Assembly: GCA_035693785.1 (NCBI GenBank)
Contig: DASSFZ010000212.1
Coordinates: forward strand, 6,661 to 70,660
Origin: DASSFZ01 sp035693785
GTDB lineage: Bacteria > Chloroflexota > Anaerolineae > Fen-1058
Reading direction: 5' to 3'
DNA: 64,000 nucleotides
The notes below the pieces were generated by a model, which worked only from the letters and a program-made list of their open reading frames with translations, was not told the origin of the DNA and made no database searches. The position numbers and the translations under genes were made by a program. How positions within the stretch are numbered: position 1 is the stretch's first letter; every line of letters starts with the position of its first letter. Below, in pieces: positions 40,272 to 48,868 of this stretch.

Positions 40272-41357
40272 TTGAAGGCAGCCGTCTGCTATGAATTCGG
40301 CAAGCCGCTGGTCATAGAGGAGATCGACATCGATCCGCCTCAGCCCGGCGAGGTGAAAGTCAAGGTGGCCGCCACGGCTATCTGTCACTCGGACGTGCAT
40401 CTCGTGCGGGGGGAATGGGGTGGCAAATTACCCGTGGTTGCCGGTCACGAGTCCGCGGGGATCATTGCCGAAGTGGGCCAGGGCGTCACCGCTCTCCGGC
40501 CAGGCGATTACGTGGTCGTGTCGTTGCTGCGCTCTTGTGGTCGCTGTTCGGATTGCACGAGCGGCGCGCCGCACCTGTGCAGCGGCTCTTTTGCGCTCGA
40601 TTCACAGAGTCGTCTGCACAGCAAACACGGCCAGACGATTCATCACGGTATCAAAACGGCGTCTTTTGCAGAGTACACGATTGTCGATCAGAGCCAATGC
40701 GTCAAAATCCCCGACGATGTCCGCCCGGAGAGTGCTGCCCTGCTAGCGTGTGGCGTCATCACGGGCATGGGAGCGGTCACCAACACGGCCAACGTCACGC
40801 CAGGTAGTCGTGTCGCGGTCATCGGCGTGGGTGGCGTGGGCGTGAATTCGATCCAGGGCGCAGTTCTCAGGGAAGCGCGCATGATTATCGCTATCGATCA
40901 GGTGGAAGATAAGCTGGCAGTAGCGCGCACATTTGGGGCAACGCATACGGTAAACGCCAGCACTGAAGACCCGGTGAAAGCCGTCCGCGCACTGACCGAT
41001 GGAGCGGGAGTGGACTACGCATTTGTCACCGTAGGTAACGCGCTCGCCATTAACCAGGCGTTCAAAATGGTCCGGCGCGGCGGCAGCGTCGTCGCGATCG
41101 GCTTGCCGGAGGCTTCGGCGACCGTCGATCTCAGGGTGCACTCTCTCGTCAGCGGCGAGCGCCGCATCCTAGGCAGCTTCATGGGCTCTACCCGATTGAG
41201 CGTAGACGTGCCCAAGCTGGTCGAACTTTATCAACAGGGCAGGCTCAAGCTCGACGAGTTGATCTCAAATTGCTATTCCCTGGAACAGATTAACGAGGCC
41301 ATCGCAGCGATGGAACACGGAGCGGCTTTGCGCAACGTCATCGTGTTTCCGCAATGA
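40272..41357 (+). CDS. Zn-dependent alcohol dehydrogenase
   Basis: This 361-residue MDR-family alcohol dehydrogenase is of the class III-like bacterial type. Catalytic zinc ligands are visible in ICHSDVHL (Cys about 38) and GHESAGIIAEVG (His-Glu about 59-60). The structural zinc comes from CGRCSDCTSGAPHLC. The NAD(P) fold has VIGVGGVGVNSIQGA. The start is TTG at 40272 with GGAGG upstream; the nearby ATG at 40265 is out of frame. It is followed at once by two acyl-CoA dehydrogenases, so it may oxidise a medium or long alcohol to the aldehyde, or act on an acyl-derived substrate, at the start of a beta-oxidation-like route. Confidence 0.9.
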   Translation: MKAAVCYEFGKPLVIEEIDIDPPQPGEVKVKVAATAICHSDVHLVRGEWGGKLPVVAGHESAGIIAEVGQGVTALRPGDYVVVSLLRSCGRCSDCTSGAPHLCSGSFALDSQSRLHSKHGQTIHHGIKTASFAEYTIVDQSQCVKIPDDVRPESAALLACGVITGMGAVTNTANVTPGSRVAVIGVGGVGVNSIQGAVLREARMIIAIDQVEDKLAVARTFGATHTVNASTEDPVKAVRALTDGAGVDYAFVTVGNALAINQAFKMVRRGGSVVAIGLPEASATVDLRVHSLVSGERRILGSFMGSTRLSVDVPKLVELYQQGRLKLDELISNCYSLEQINEAIAAMEHGAALRNVIVFPQ

Positions 41358-41398
41358 TCCGCCAGAGCGGCACATCATCATCGATTGGGAGAAACGAT

Positions 41399-42490
41399 AT
41401 GTTTTCGTTCGAGCCATCTGAAGAACAGAAAATGTTAGTCGATGCGGTGCTCAAGTTCGCGTTGAAAGACATCCGCGAAGCCGCGCCCGAGGCGGACGAG
41501 AAGTGCCAGTTGCCCCAAACGTTGATCGGCAAGGGTTGGGATCTCGGCCTGCTGCAATCGTCGATCCCCGAGGAATACGGCGGGTTCGGCGCGCGCTCGG
41601 CAGTGACGCTGGCGCTGGCCGCCGAAGAGCTGGCCTACGGCGATCTCGCCACGGCGATGGCGATCCTCGCGCCGAACCTGTTCGCGCTGCCGATCCTGAT
41701 CGCCGGCAGTCAAGAGCAAAAGCAGACCCACCTGCCGAAGTTCTGCGAAGGTGGCTACCTGCCGGCCACCGCCGCACTGATGGAACCGCGCTACGACTTC
41801 CAGCCGGGCGCGCTGAAGACGACGGCGCGCGACGACGGCGACGGCTGGGTGCTCGACGGCGAGAAGTGTTACGTGCCGCTGGCCGCCGAGGCCGAACACC
41901 TGCTGGTATACGCCGCGCTTGACGGGCAAACGCAAGGTTTCATCGTCCGCAAGGATACGCCTGGCCTGTCGATCGGCGAACGCGAGCAGAACATGGGCAT
42001 CCGCGCGCTGCCGACCTACACGCTCCATCTGTCGAACTGCAAGGTGGCCTGCGCGGATCGGCTGGGCGGCGAAGCCGGGCACGACTTCGCACCGATCATC
42101 AACGCCTCGCGAGCGGCACTGGCGGCGATGGCCGTGGGCGTGAGTCGTGGCGCGTATGAATACGCGCTCAAGTACGCCAAGGAGCGCGAAGCCTTCGGCG
42201 AGCCGATCGCACAACGTCAATCGATTGCGTTCATGTTGGCGGAGATGGCAACCGAGATCGAAGCGACGCGGCTGATGGCCTGGGAAGCGGCCTGGCTGAT
42301 CGACCAGGGACGCGACGCGACGCGCGAAGTCTATCTGGCCAAGATCACGGCCGATGACATATCCCTGATGTGCACGGATCGCGCCGTGCAGATCCTCGGC
42401 GGGCACGGCTACATCCGCGATCATCCGGTGGAGATGTGGCTGCGCAATGCGCGAGGTGTTGCGACCTTTGAAGGCATGGCGATGGTGTAG
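41399..42490 (+). CDS. Acyl-CoA dehydrogenase
   Basis: The 363-residue FAD enzyme has the ACAD pattern: IPEEYGGFGARSAVTLALA, then AALMEPRYDF, LDGEKCYVPLAAEAEHL, CADRLGGEAGHDF, YAKEREAFGEPIAQRQSIAFMLAE and the C-terminal ILGGHGYIRDHPVEMWLRNA. It ends shortly after ATFEGMA, where the catalytic Glu is expected, so the last helix is short. The ATG at 41399 has GGGAGA upstream; a longer frame from 41354 overlaps the preceding gene. It probably forms the first oxidation step together with the second ACAD encoded 53 bases on, possibly as a hetero-oligomer. Confidence 0.9.
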   Translation: MFSFEPSEEQKMLVDAVLKFALKDIREAAPEADEKCQLPQTLIGKGWDLGLLQSSIPEEYGGFGARSAVTLALAAEELAYGDLATAMAILAPNLFALPILIAGSQEQKQTHLPKFCEGGYLPATAALMEPRYDFQPGALKTTARDDGDGWVLDGEKCYVPLAAEAEHLLVYAALDGQTQGFIVRKDTPGLSIGEREQNMGIRALPTYTLHLSNCKVACADRLGGEAGHDFAPIINASRAALAAMAVGVSRGAYEYALKYAKEREAFGEPIAQRQSIAFMLAEMATEIEATRLMAWEAAWLIDQGRDATREVYLAKITADDISLMCTDRAVQILGGHGYIRDHPVEMWLRNARGVATFEGMAMV

Positions 42491-42543
42491 AGAATTGGAA
42501 GTGATGAATCGGGTCTTCCCGTTGACTCAAAGGAGGCTCAAAG

Positions 42544-43764
42544 ATGATCTCATTTGAAATACCGGAGTCGATCGCGCAGGAGCGCGAGCAGTTGCAGGCG
42601 ACCGCAGCCGGGATGATGCGCGAGCAGGCGCGATACTACGACGAGCACGAGCACGAGATTCCGTGGGACTACATCAACATGATGTGGCAGGCAGCCCGGG
42701 CGAGCGGACGAAGCTACCGTGGCCGAGGTCAGGACACAGGCGAGGGGCCGCGCATCGGACAGCAACGCATGAGCCATATGGTCGAAATGATGTCGTGGGG
42801 GGACGCCGGGCTTTACCTGTGCACGCCGGGCAGCGGGCTGGGCGGCGCGGCGGTCGAAGCCACCGGCACGCCCGAGCAAAAGGAAAAGTTCCTGGCGCGC
42901 TTTGCGGACGAGAAACCGGCCTGGTCGTGTATGGCGATGACCGAAGCGCACGCCGGCTCCGACACCGCCGCCATCCGCACGCGTGCGGTGAAGGACGGGG
43001 ACGAATGGGTGATCAATGGCCGGAAAATCTTCGTGACGTGTGGGCACAAGGCGCTGGTTGACTCGCAGGGATTCGTCGTGGTGTGGGCCACGATCGATCC
43101 GGCGGCGGGACGCGCCGGGATGCGCCCGTTCGTCGTCGAGGCAGGCACGCCGGGCATGACGGTGACCAAACTTGAGTACAAAATGGGCATTCGCGCCAGC
43201 GACACAGCCGAACTCGTCCTGGACAACTGCCGCGTCCCGGCTGAGAACATGCTCGGCAGCGAAGAGATCGCCACCCAGCAGAAGGGCTTCAAGGGCGCGA
43301 TGGCGACCTTCGACGCAACACGGCCGCTGGTTGCCGCCAGCGCCCTGGGCATCGCCCGCGCCACGCTTGATTTGGTGAAAGAGCTACTGGCCGCCGAAGG
43401 CGTCACAATTCCCTACGGCGTCCCGCGCACACAGCTCAGCGCCGTCCAGCGCGATGTGCTGGAGATGGAAGCGATGATCCACGCGGCGTGGCTGCTCACG
43501 CTCAAGGCGACCTGGCTGATGGACGAGCGCAAGCCGAACACGATCGAAGCGTCGATGTGCAAGGTCAAGGCCGGCGACGTGGTGACGCGCGTGACGCAGA
43601 AGGGCGTGGAGCTGCTCGGCCCGCTCGGCTATTCGCGCCGGCTGCTGCTGGAGAAGTGGATGCGCGACGCGAAGATCAACGATCTGTTCGAGGGAACCGG
43701 GCAGATCAATCGGCTGGTCGTGGCCAGGAGGATTCTGGGCTATCGGAGTCGAGAGTTGAAATGA
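42544..43764 (+). CDS. Acyl-CoA dehydrogenase
   Basis: This 406-residue FAD enzyme has AMTEAHAGSDTAAIRTRAV for FAD/substrate contact and IRASDTAELVLDNCRVP. The C-terminal LFEGTGQINRLVVARRILG includes the catalytic Glu. An N-terminal stretch with many Glu and His (YYDEHEHEIP) is unusual for the family. The ATG at 42544 follows AAAGGAGG. It is the last gene of the three-gene plus-strand operon. A hairpin-forming repeat (43772-43801) follows directly and faces the convergent ligase gene. Confidence 0.91.
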   Translation: MISFEIPESIAQEREQLQATAAGMMREQARYYDEHEHEIPWDYINMMWQAARASGRSYRGRGQDTGEGPRIGQQRMSHMVEMMSWGDAGLYLCTPGSGLGGAAVEATGTPEQKEKFLARFADEKPAWSCMAMTEAHAGSDTAAIRTRAVKDGDEWVINGRKIFVTCGHKALVDSQGFVVVWATIDPAAGRAGMRPFVVEAGTPGMTVTKLEYKMGIRASDTAELVLDNCRVPAENMLGSEEIATQQKGFKGAMATFDATRPLVAASALGIARATLDLVKELLAAEGVTIPYGVPRTQLSAVQRDVLEMEAMIHAAWLLTLKATWLMDERKPNTIEASMCKVKAGDVVTRVTQKGVELLGPLGYSRRLLLEKWMRDAKINDLFEGTGQINRLVVARRILGYRSRELK

Positions 43765-43771
43765 ATTGCGG

Positions 43772-43801
43772 GCGCTGCTTGCGCCCCGCCCAGCGGGGTT
43801 G
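43772..43801. repeat. Copy 1 of a 30-base hairpin repeat, shared convergent terminator
   Basis: The element begins GCGCTGCTTGCG and contains CCCCGC-cca-GCGGGG, a 6-bp GC stem. It differs from the copy at 46209-46238 by a single base. It lies between two convergent genes, which suits bidirectional termination, but there is no T run. Two near-identical copies 2.4 kb apart imply a dispersed repeat. Confidence 0.75.
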
Positions 43802-43815
43802 AGCGTCTCTTGCTG

Positions 43816-45339
43816 TCAGCCGCGACCATGCGCGGCCTTGACCGCAGTGCGATCGATTTCGCCGTCGGGCTGCCTCGGCATCTTTTCGACGAAGTTGACG
43901 CTCTGCGGTTTCTTATAGGCGGCGATTCGGTCGGCAACGGCGGCGCTGACCTGCTCGGCGGTGAGCGCCTGACCTGGCTTCAATTCGACGACGGCCTTCA
44001 CCGCTTCGCCCCACTTGGGATGTGGCACACCGATGACGCAGACGGCTGCCACTTCCGGCAGTTCCTGGATCACGCGCTCGACTTCGGCCGGATAGACATT
44101 CTCGCCGCCGGATTTGATCAGATCCTTCTCCGGCTTGCGGCCCACGTAATACAGGTAGTTTTCGGCGTCGAACCTGCCGATGTCGCCGGTGTGATGCCAG
44201 CCGCGCCGAAAAGTGTAATCAGTGGCATCGGGATCGCGCCAATACCCGGCAAAGACCAGCGGCCCCTGCGCGGCGATCTCGCCCGGCTCGCCCACAGGCA
44301 CGTCGTCGCCGGCTTCGTTCACCAGGCGAACGCGCGCCAGGGGCAGCGGCTTACCGGCCGAACCGGGCTTTTCGTCCACGCGGGTCAACGTCAACAGCCC
44401 GGCGGTTTCAGATTGCCCGAAGCCCGTCCAAAACTTGGCACCGGTTTCGGCCAGCAGGCGCTGAATGACGTCGGGCGCGTCCAGGCCGACGACATGCTTG
44501 AGCGTCTGCCACCTGGCCCCGACCTTGTCGCGCGCCTCCAGCAGCATCGACAGCACGGGTGGAAAGACGGCTATCAACGTCGCTTCGTGCTCGTCGATCC
44601 ACTGCGCCGCCAGCGCCGGATCGAAGCTCTCCATGACCACATTCGCGCCACCAACCTGTGCCATGCACAACGACAGGCCCAGCCCGGTGACATGAAAGAA
44701 CGGAAGCGCGGCCAAGTGTCGATCGCGCGCGGTCAATCCTAAAGCCGTGATCAACTGATAGCCGCCCAGGATCATATTCGCGTGGGTGAGGACCGCACCG
44801 CGCGGCACACCCGCCACGGCAGCCGTCGAGAGGATCACGAACGGATCGTTGCTGTTCACCTCGGCCGGCGAGCCGGCGGGCGACTGATAAAACTCGGCCA
44901 GGGGGACGTAGCCGGCGGCACCCGTCATCGATCCGCCTTCCTCGCCGATGATCGCCCCCGCGCGCAGGCCCGTCAGATCGATGCCTTCCACCTGCGCCAT
45001 ATGATTGGCGCCCACCACTATCATTTGTGGATCGGCCAGCGCGACCACCGCCTGAACTTCCGAAGCCGATAGGCGCCAGTTGATCGGGTACGCGACTGCG
45101 CCCGTCTTGGCGCAGGCTCCGTACAGTTCCAGGTATTCGATCGAGTTTTGGGCCAGGATGCAGACCCGATCGCCTTTCGCAACGCCGCGAGCGGTGAGGC
45201 CCGCCGCCAGCCGATCGACGCGGTTGAGAAACTCCCGGTGGGATACCGTCCGGCCAGCACTGATCGCGGCCGGGGCGTCGCCCGAGGCGAGTGCGTTGTG
45301 TTGAAGGAGATCGTAGACGGTGAAGCCTCGCAGACTCAT
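43816..45339 (-). CDS. Acyl-CoA-synthetase-like protein with altered ATP-binding and catalytic motifs
   Basis: This 507-residue adenylate-forming family member is well aligned overall (AALPFFHVTGLGLSLCM, GFGQSETAGLLTL, WHHTGDIGRFDAENYLYYVGR). Two key motifs are changed. The P-loop reads LSTAAVAGVPRGAVLTH instead of the Thr-Ser-Gly-Thr-Thr-Gly form. The C-terminal catalytic Lys segment (usually Gly-Lys-Ile) reads PDGEIDR, with Glu in place of Lys. The start ATG at 45339 follows AAGGGG. It is the last gene of the second Liv transporter operon. It may be a non-adenylating CoA-ester binder or a weak ligase, and it could also work with the active ligase encoded upstream. Confidence 0.82.
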   Translation of the reverse strand: MSLRGFTVYDLLQHNALASGDAPAAISAGRTVSHREFLNRVDRLAAGLTARGVAKGDRVCILAQNSIEYLELYGACAKTGAVAYPINWRLSASEVQAVVALADPQMIVVGANHMAQVEGIDLTGLRAGAIIGEEGGSMTGAAGYVPLAEFYQSPAGSPAEVNSNDPFVILSTAAVAGVPRGAVLTHANMILGGYQLITALGLTARDRHLAALPFFHVTGLGLSLCMAQVGGANVVMESFDPALAAQWIDEHEATLIAVFPPVLSMLLEARDKVGARWQTLKHVVGLDAPDVIQRLLAETGAKFWTGFGQSETAGLLTLTRVDEKPGSAGKPLPLARVRLVNEAGDDVPVGEPGEIAAQGPLVFAGYWRDPDATDYTFRRGWHHTGDIGRFDAENYLYYVGRKPEKDLIKSGGENVYPAEVERVIQELPEVAAVCVIGVPHPKWGEAVKAVVELKPGQALTAEQVSAAVADRIAAYKKPQSVNFVEKMPRQPDGEIDRTAVKAAHGRG

Positions 45340-45354
45340 GAGCACACCCCTTTC

Positions 45355-46149
45355 TTACCCCAGCCAGCGTTTACGCCGCTTGTAGTGCTTCACGTCGCGG
45401 TAGCTCTTCCGCTCGCCGACACTGGTCAACCCCAGATAGAATTCCTTGATGTCCTCGTTCTCCCGCAGCGTCTCGGCCGGGCCGTCGAGTACCACGCGTC
45501 CGTTCTCCATCACGTAGCCGTAGTTCGCCACCTCCAGCGCCATGCGAGCGTTCTGCTCTACCAGCAGGATCGAGGTGCCCTCCTCGCTGTTGATGCGCTG
45601 GACGACTTCGAAGATCTCCGTGACCAGCAGGGGAGCCAGCCCGAGCGAAGGCTCGTCCAGCAGCATCAGGCTGGGACGTCCCATCAGCCCCCGGCCGATG
45701 ACGAGCATCTGCTGTTCGCCGCCGGAGAGGTATCCGCTGACCTTGTGCCGCAGATCCTTGAGGAGGGGGAAGTAGTGGTAGACCTGTTCGATGTCCTGCC
45801 GAATTTCAGGACCGTTGGAGCGCACCAGTGCACCGGCCAACAAGTTTTCTTCGACGGTCAGGTGCTGGAAGAGCTTGTGTCCCTCAAGCACCTGGACGAC
45901 GCCCATCCGGACAATCTCATCGGGCCGCATTCTATCAATGCGTTGGCCTTTGAACTCGATACTGCCACGGGTGACCTCACCTCGCTGGGAGCGCAGCAGG
46001 CCGGAAATCGCTTTCAGCGTCGTCGATTTGCCCGCTCCATTAGCGCCCAAGAGCGCCACAATCTGTCCCTTCTTGACTTCGATGGAGACGCCGTGCAAGA
46101 TGAGGATCACGTCGCTGTAGACGACTTCGACGTTGTTGATTTTCAGCAT
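45355..46149 (-). CDS. livF: Branched-chain-type ABC transporter ATPase (LivF family)
   Basis: The 264-residue ATPase has Walker A GANGAGKST near residue 37, the signature YLSGGEQQMLVIGRGL and Walker B PSLMLLDEPSLGLAPLL. An insertion of about 12 residues before the signature (FPLLKDLRHKVSG) and a 25-residue basic tail (KSYRDVKHYKRRKRW) distinguish it from the first LivF. It belongs to the second transporter operon, between the binding protein and an acyl-CoA-ligase-like gene. The energy it supplies drives uptake of the cargo bound by the 46288-47670 lipoprotein. Confidence 0.93.
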   Translation of the reverse strand: MLKINNVEVVYSDVILILHGVSIEVKKGQIVALLGANGAGKSTTLKAISGLLRSQRGEVTRGSIEFKGQRIDRMRPDEIVRMGVVQVLEGHKLFQHLTVEENLLAGALVRSNGPEIRQDIEQVYHYFPLLKDLRHKVSGYLSGGEQQMLVIGRGLMGRPSLMLLDEPSLGLAPLLVTEIFEVVQRINSEEGTSILLVEQNARMALEVANYGYVMENGRVVLDGPAETLRENEDIKEFYLGLTSVGERKSYRDVKHYKRRKRWLG

Positions 46150-46208
46150 CGAGAACCTGCCGCTGGTACGGGGTTAGGATTCGGGAAAAGGGGGAGCGCC
46201 CCCTGAAC

Positions 46209-46238
46209 GCGCTGCTTGCGCCCCGCCTAGCGGGGTTG
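46209..46238. repeat. Copy 2 of the 30-base hairpin repeat
   Basis: It differs from 43772-43801 by one base (a T in the loop: CCCCGC-cta-GCGGGG). It lies in the 138-base gap between the binding-protein gene and livF, within an operon. There it could reduce read-through or stabilise the upstream mRNA. Confidence 0.75.
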
Positions 46239-46287
46239 GAGGAGCTCCCACCTTCTTGCTCACAACACCTCGTCGAAACGTGCCACG

Positions 46288-47670
46288 CTACTCAGCCGGC
46301 GACGGGCGCAAGTCGGGCAGTTCGAAGAAGTCCTTGACGACGACGAACTGCGGCTGGCCGTCCACCAACTGAACCTGGCGGATCTGCGCCACATGCGGCG
46401 CGCGACTTCCATCGCGGACGTCGAACGACCAGACGCCGAGATTGTCGACGGTGCCCAGCTCTTTGAAGGCGTCGAAGAAGGCGTCGCCGTCAAGATTTTC
46501 GTAGCCGACTGTGTCGATGGCGTGCTCGACGATGGTCTTGAACCCCCACAGTCCCGCATAGGAAGTCAGGTAGCTGACGCCCTTATCGCTCTCCGGATAA
46601 CCGCCGGCTTCAAAAGCGGCCAGCGCCATCTGGACGCCCGGCACATCGGTGTCATTCCACCACCGATAGGGGAAGGGCGCATACATGCCCACTGCCGCCG
46701 GGGCGCTCTCGCCGAGGAACGTCAGGACATCCGTGTTCATGGCCCAGTTCACGCCGCCGACGACCACCGAATCCCACATGCCGAGGGCGCGAAGCGTGCC
46801 GATCACCTGCGCCGGGCCGAAGCCAAGCGACTGAATGTAGATCACGTTTGCGCCCTGCACGGCCAAGCTTTGCAGCGGTGTGACCACGTCCGCCTCGGCC
46901 GATACGGCCTGCGTCTCCAGAGGGAGAACGGTGATGCCCAGTGATTCGGCAAAGGCCAGCGCCTCCGGTGTGGTTGCCCCGGCCCCGAAGGGGCCTTCCC
47001 AACCAATCACGCCGACGATGATCTCGTCGCCGGCGCCGTCAGGCTTGATGTCGTCCCAGTTGTCCTGGACGAACTGCAGGAAACCGCCGAACTGATCGGG
47101 GTAGATCGGATAGTCGCCCACCGTCCAGCCGTCCGGCGGATTGTAGAAAGCCTCCGCGTTGAGGCCGGCGGCAAAGTTGACGACGTGGTCCTCGACGAGC
47201 AAATCCTTGAGCGCGATGGTCGCGCCACTGCCGTAGGTGTTGATAGACGTCAGATTGGGAAAGTCGGCTTTGGTTTGCTGATAGACCGCGATTTCCTGCT
47301 CGGCCTCGTACTGCGTATCGGTCAGATGCAATTCGAGCGTCGCGCCACAGATGCCGCCGCTGGCGTTGATCTCGGCAATCCCGTCATTGAGGCCGTTGAC
47401 AAAGGCGGTGCCGAGAATGGTGGCCAACGGCCCGGTCAGACCGGCTTGCGAGTGGTAGTAGATGGTTTCGCCTTCCAAACCGTCGGCGCAACGTCGAACG
47501 GCTGGCGGCGCTTCGGTGGGCGGTGGCTCTGCGGTCGGCGGTACTGCAGTCGGCGGCGCTGTGGTGGGTGGCGCTTGGGTAGGCGTGGCCGTTGCGGCGG
47601 GTGCGCAGGCAGCGAGGGCAATCCCGACCAGGACCACCACGGACAACATTGCGAAAACTTGCTTGTGCAT
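46288..47670 (-). CDS. ABC transporter substrate-binding lipoprotein
   Basis: This 460-residue LivJ/K-like binding protein has a Sec-type lipoprotein signal with lipobox IALAAC and a Pro/Thr/Ala linker of about 35 residues. ETIYYHSQAGLTGPLATILG starts the mature lobe, and GGICGATLELHLTDTQYEAE is typical of the family. Two later segments (FGPAQVIGTLRALGMWDSVV, YPESDKGVSYLTSYAGLWG) fit the second lobe. The ATG at 47670 follows AAGGAGGAGAG. High expression is suggested by this site and by its own 5' gap of 115 bases with a hairpin around a Shine-Dalgarno-like sequence. The ligand is unknown; the co-encoded long-chain-type acyl-CoA ligase suggests an organic or fatty acid. Confidence 0.93.
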   Translation of the reverse strand: MHKQVFAMLSVVVLVGIALAACAPAATATPTQAPPTTAPPTAVPPTAEPPPTEAPPAVRRCADGLEGETIYYHSQAGLTGPLATILGTAFVNGLNDGIAEINASGGICGATLELHLTDTQYEAEQEIAVYQQTKADFPNLTSINTYGSGATIALKDLLVEDHVVNFAAGLNAEAFYNPPDGWTVGDYPIYPDQFGGFLQFVQDNWDDIKPDGAGDEIIVGVIGWEGPFGAGATTPEALAFAESLGITVLPLETQAVSAEADVVTPLQSLAVQGANVIYIQSLGFGPAQVIGTLRALGMWDSVVVGGVNWAMNTDVLTFLGESAPAAVGMYAPFPYRWWNDTDVPGVQMALAAFEAGGYPESDKGVSYLTSYAGLWGFKTIVEHAIDTVGYENLDGDAFFDAFKELGTVDNLGVWSFDVRDGSRAPHVAQIRQVQLVDGQPQFVVVKDFFELPDLRPSPAE

Positions 47671-47761
47671 GGTTTCTCTCCTCCTTAGGATGGAATAACG
47701 GGGTAATCAGACTCCCCTCATTGGCAAGACCTAGCGGCGAATACAGGATTGAGTCGAAATG

Positions 47762-47779
47762 CATCACCTCCTTGTGATG
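47762..47779. promoter_or_regulatory. Hairpin with a Shine-Dalgarno sequence in its loop
   Basis: On the minus strand CATCAC-AAGGAG-GTGATG forms a 6-bp stem with AAGGAG as loop. The ATG inside the right arm is only two bases from GGAGG, too close for efficient initiation of its short frame. It lies between livM and the binding-protein gene and may act as a ribosome-standby or coupling element. Confidence 0.4.
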
Positions 47780-47785
47780 ATGTGT

Positions 47786-48856
47786 CTAACGCGAGAAAGG
47801 CCTCAGACGCCAGGCAGCTTTGAAGAGTTGCCAGCGACGGGCCAGGCCATGCGGCTCAAAGATGAGAAACAACATCAGGACCACGCCGAAGAAGATCGGC
47901 CTGAACGAAGTCTGCAGACGGGCCGTCATCTCTATGGGCATGGCCTCCGCCACCGTTCTCCCCAACCAGTTAGAGACTTCTTGCATGCCGATGATGAAAG
48001 TCGCCCCCATAAACGGACCGGCGTTCGTGCCCAATCCTCCGACGACCAGCATGCCCAACATCACGATCGACTCGATGAGACCATATCCGAATTCGGTGCC
48101 CACCGCGCGCTGGGAGTGGGCTTTCAACGCGCCGGCCACGCCGGCGTACATGGCGGCGATGAAGAATGCGCGGAGCTTGTAGCCGAACAGGTTCACGCCG
48201 AGCAGCTCAGCCGCCAGGTCGCTATCGCGGATGGAGACAAACGCCCGGCCCAGACGCGATCGCGAGATGTTGGCGGCCAGGACGGTGGTGACGATCAGGA
48301 CGCCCAGCGTGATATAGATATAGCGGGCCGGTTCGTCAAAGGCAAAGTCGCCGATCTTTGGGACGGGAGTGGAGATGCGCCCCTCGGTGCCGCCCAGATA
48401 TTCCGGAAAAGTGTATCTGGTCAACCACGGAATGATGAACTGGGCGGCCAACGTGGCCATTGCCAGGTAGAAGCCCTTGACACGCAGCGAGGGCAATCCA
48501 AAAATCAACCCGGCCAGCCCTGCCCCCAGCGCCGCAATCGGCAGGGCCACGAAGAACGAAAAGCCCAGGTACGTGACGCATAAGGTGGAGACGTATCCGC
48601 CCACCAGCATGAAGGCCGCCTGCCCCAGCGAGATTTGCCCGGTATACCCGACCAGAATGTTCAGTCCCTGCACGGCGATGATCCAATAGCCGATACGGTT
48701 GGCCTGAATGACGAAAGCAGGCGGCGCCCAATAAGGCGAGGTCGCGACAGCGCCAATGGATGCAAACAACAAGACCCAGTGCCAGGGCTTTCGCAGGAAG
48801 GACATGTCCTGTTGATAGCTGCGATCAAAATCGCCAGAAGGACGCATAACGCCCAT
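47786..48856 (-). CDS. livM: Branched-chain-type ABC transporter permease (LivM family)
   Basis: This 356-residue membrane protein has about ten hydrophobic segments. NILVGYTGQISLGQAAFMLVG is split by the usual helix break, and SIRDSDLAAELLGVNLFGYKL is the coupling loop. GGLGTNAGPFMGATFIIG occurs in the C-terminal half. The N-terminus is a cytoplasmic stretch of about 30 residues. It partners the LivH-type protein encoded 12 bases upstream. Confidence 0.93.
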   Translation of the reverse strand: MGVMRPSGDFDRSYQQDMSFLRKPWHWVLLFASIGAVATSPYWAPPAFVIQANRIGYWIIAVQGLNILVGYTGQISLGQAAFMLVGGYVSTLCVTYLGFSFFVALPIAALGAGLAGLIFGLPSLRVKGFYLAMATLAAQFIIPWLTRYTFPEYLGGTEGRISTPVPKIGDFAFDEPARYIYITLGVLIVTTVLAANISRSRLGRAFVSIRDSDLAAELLGVNLFGYKLRAFFIAAMYAGVAGALKAHSQRAVGTEFGYGLIESIVMLGMLVVGGLGTNAGPFMGATFIIGMQEVSNWLGRTVAEAMPIEMTARLQTSFRPIFFGVVLMLFLIFEPHGLARRWQLFKAAWRLRPFSR

Positions 48857-48868
48857 GCCCTATTCTCC

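Noticed and set aside
39888..40400. A 170-codon minus-strand frame across the regulator/alcohol dehydrogenase intergenic region
   Set aside because: It overlaps the start of both neighbours and the plus-strand promoter, has no ribosome-binding site and no recognised family. Kept as a low-probability alternative.
41435..42424. A 329-codon minus-strand frame within the first acyl-CoA dehydrogenase gene
   Set aside because: It is antisense to a gene with clear ACAD motifs, and its composition is typical of a shadow frame.
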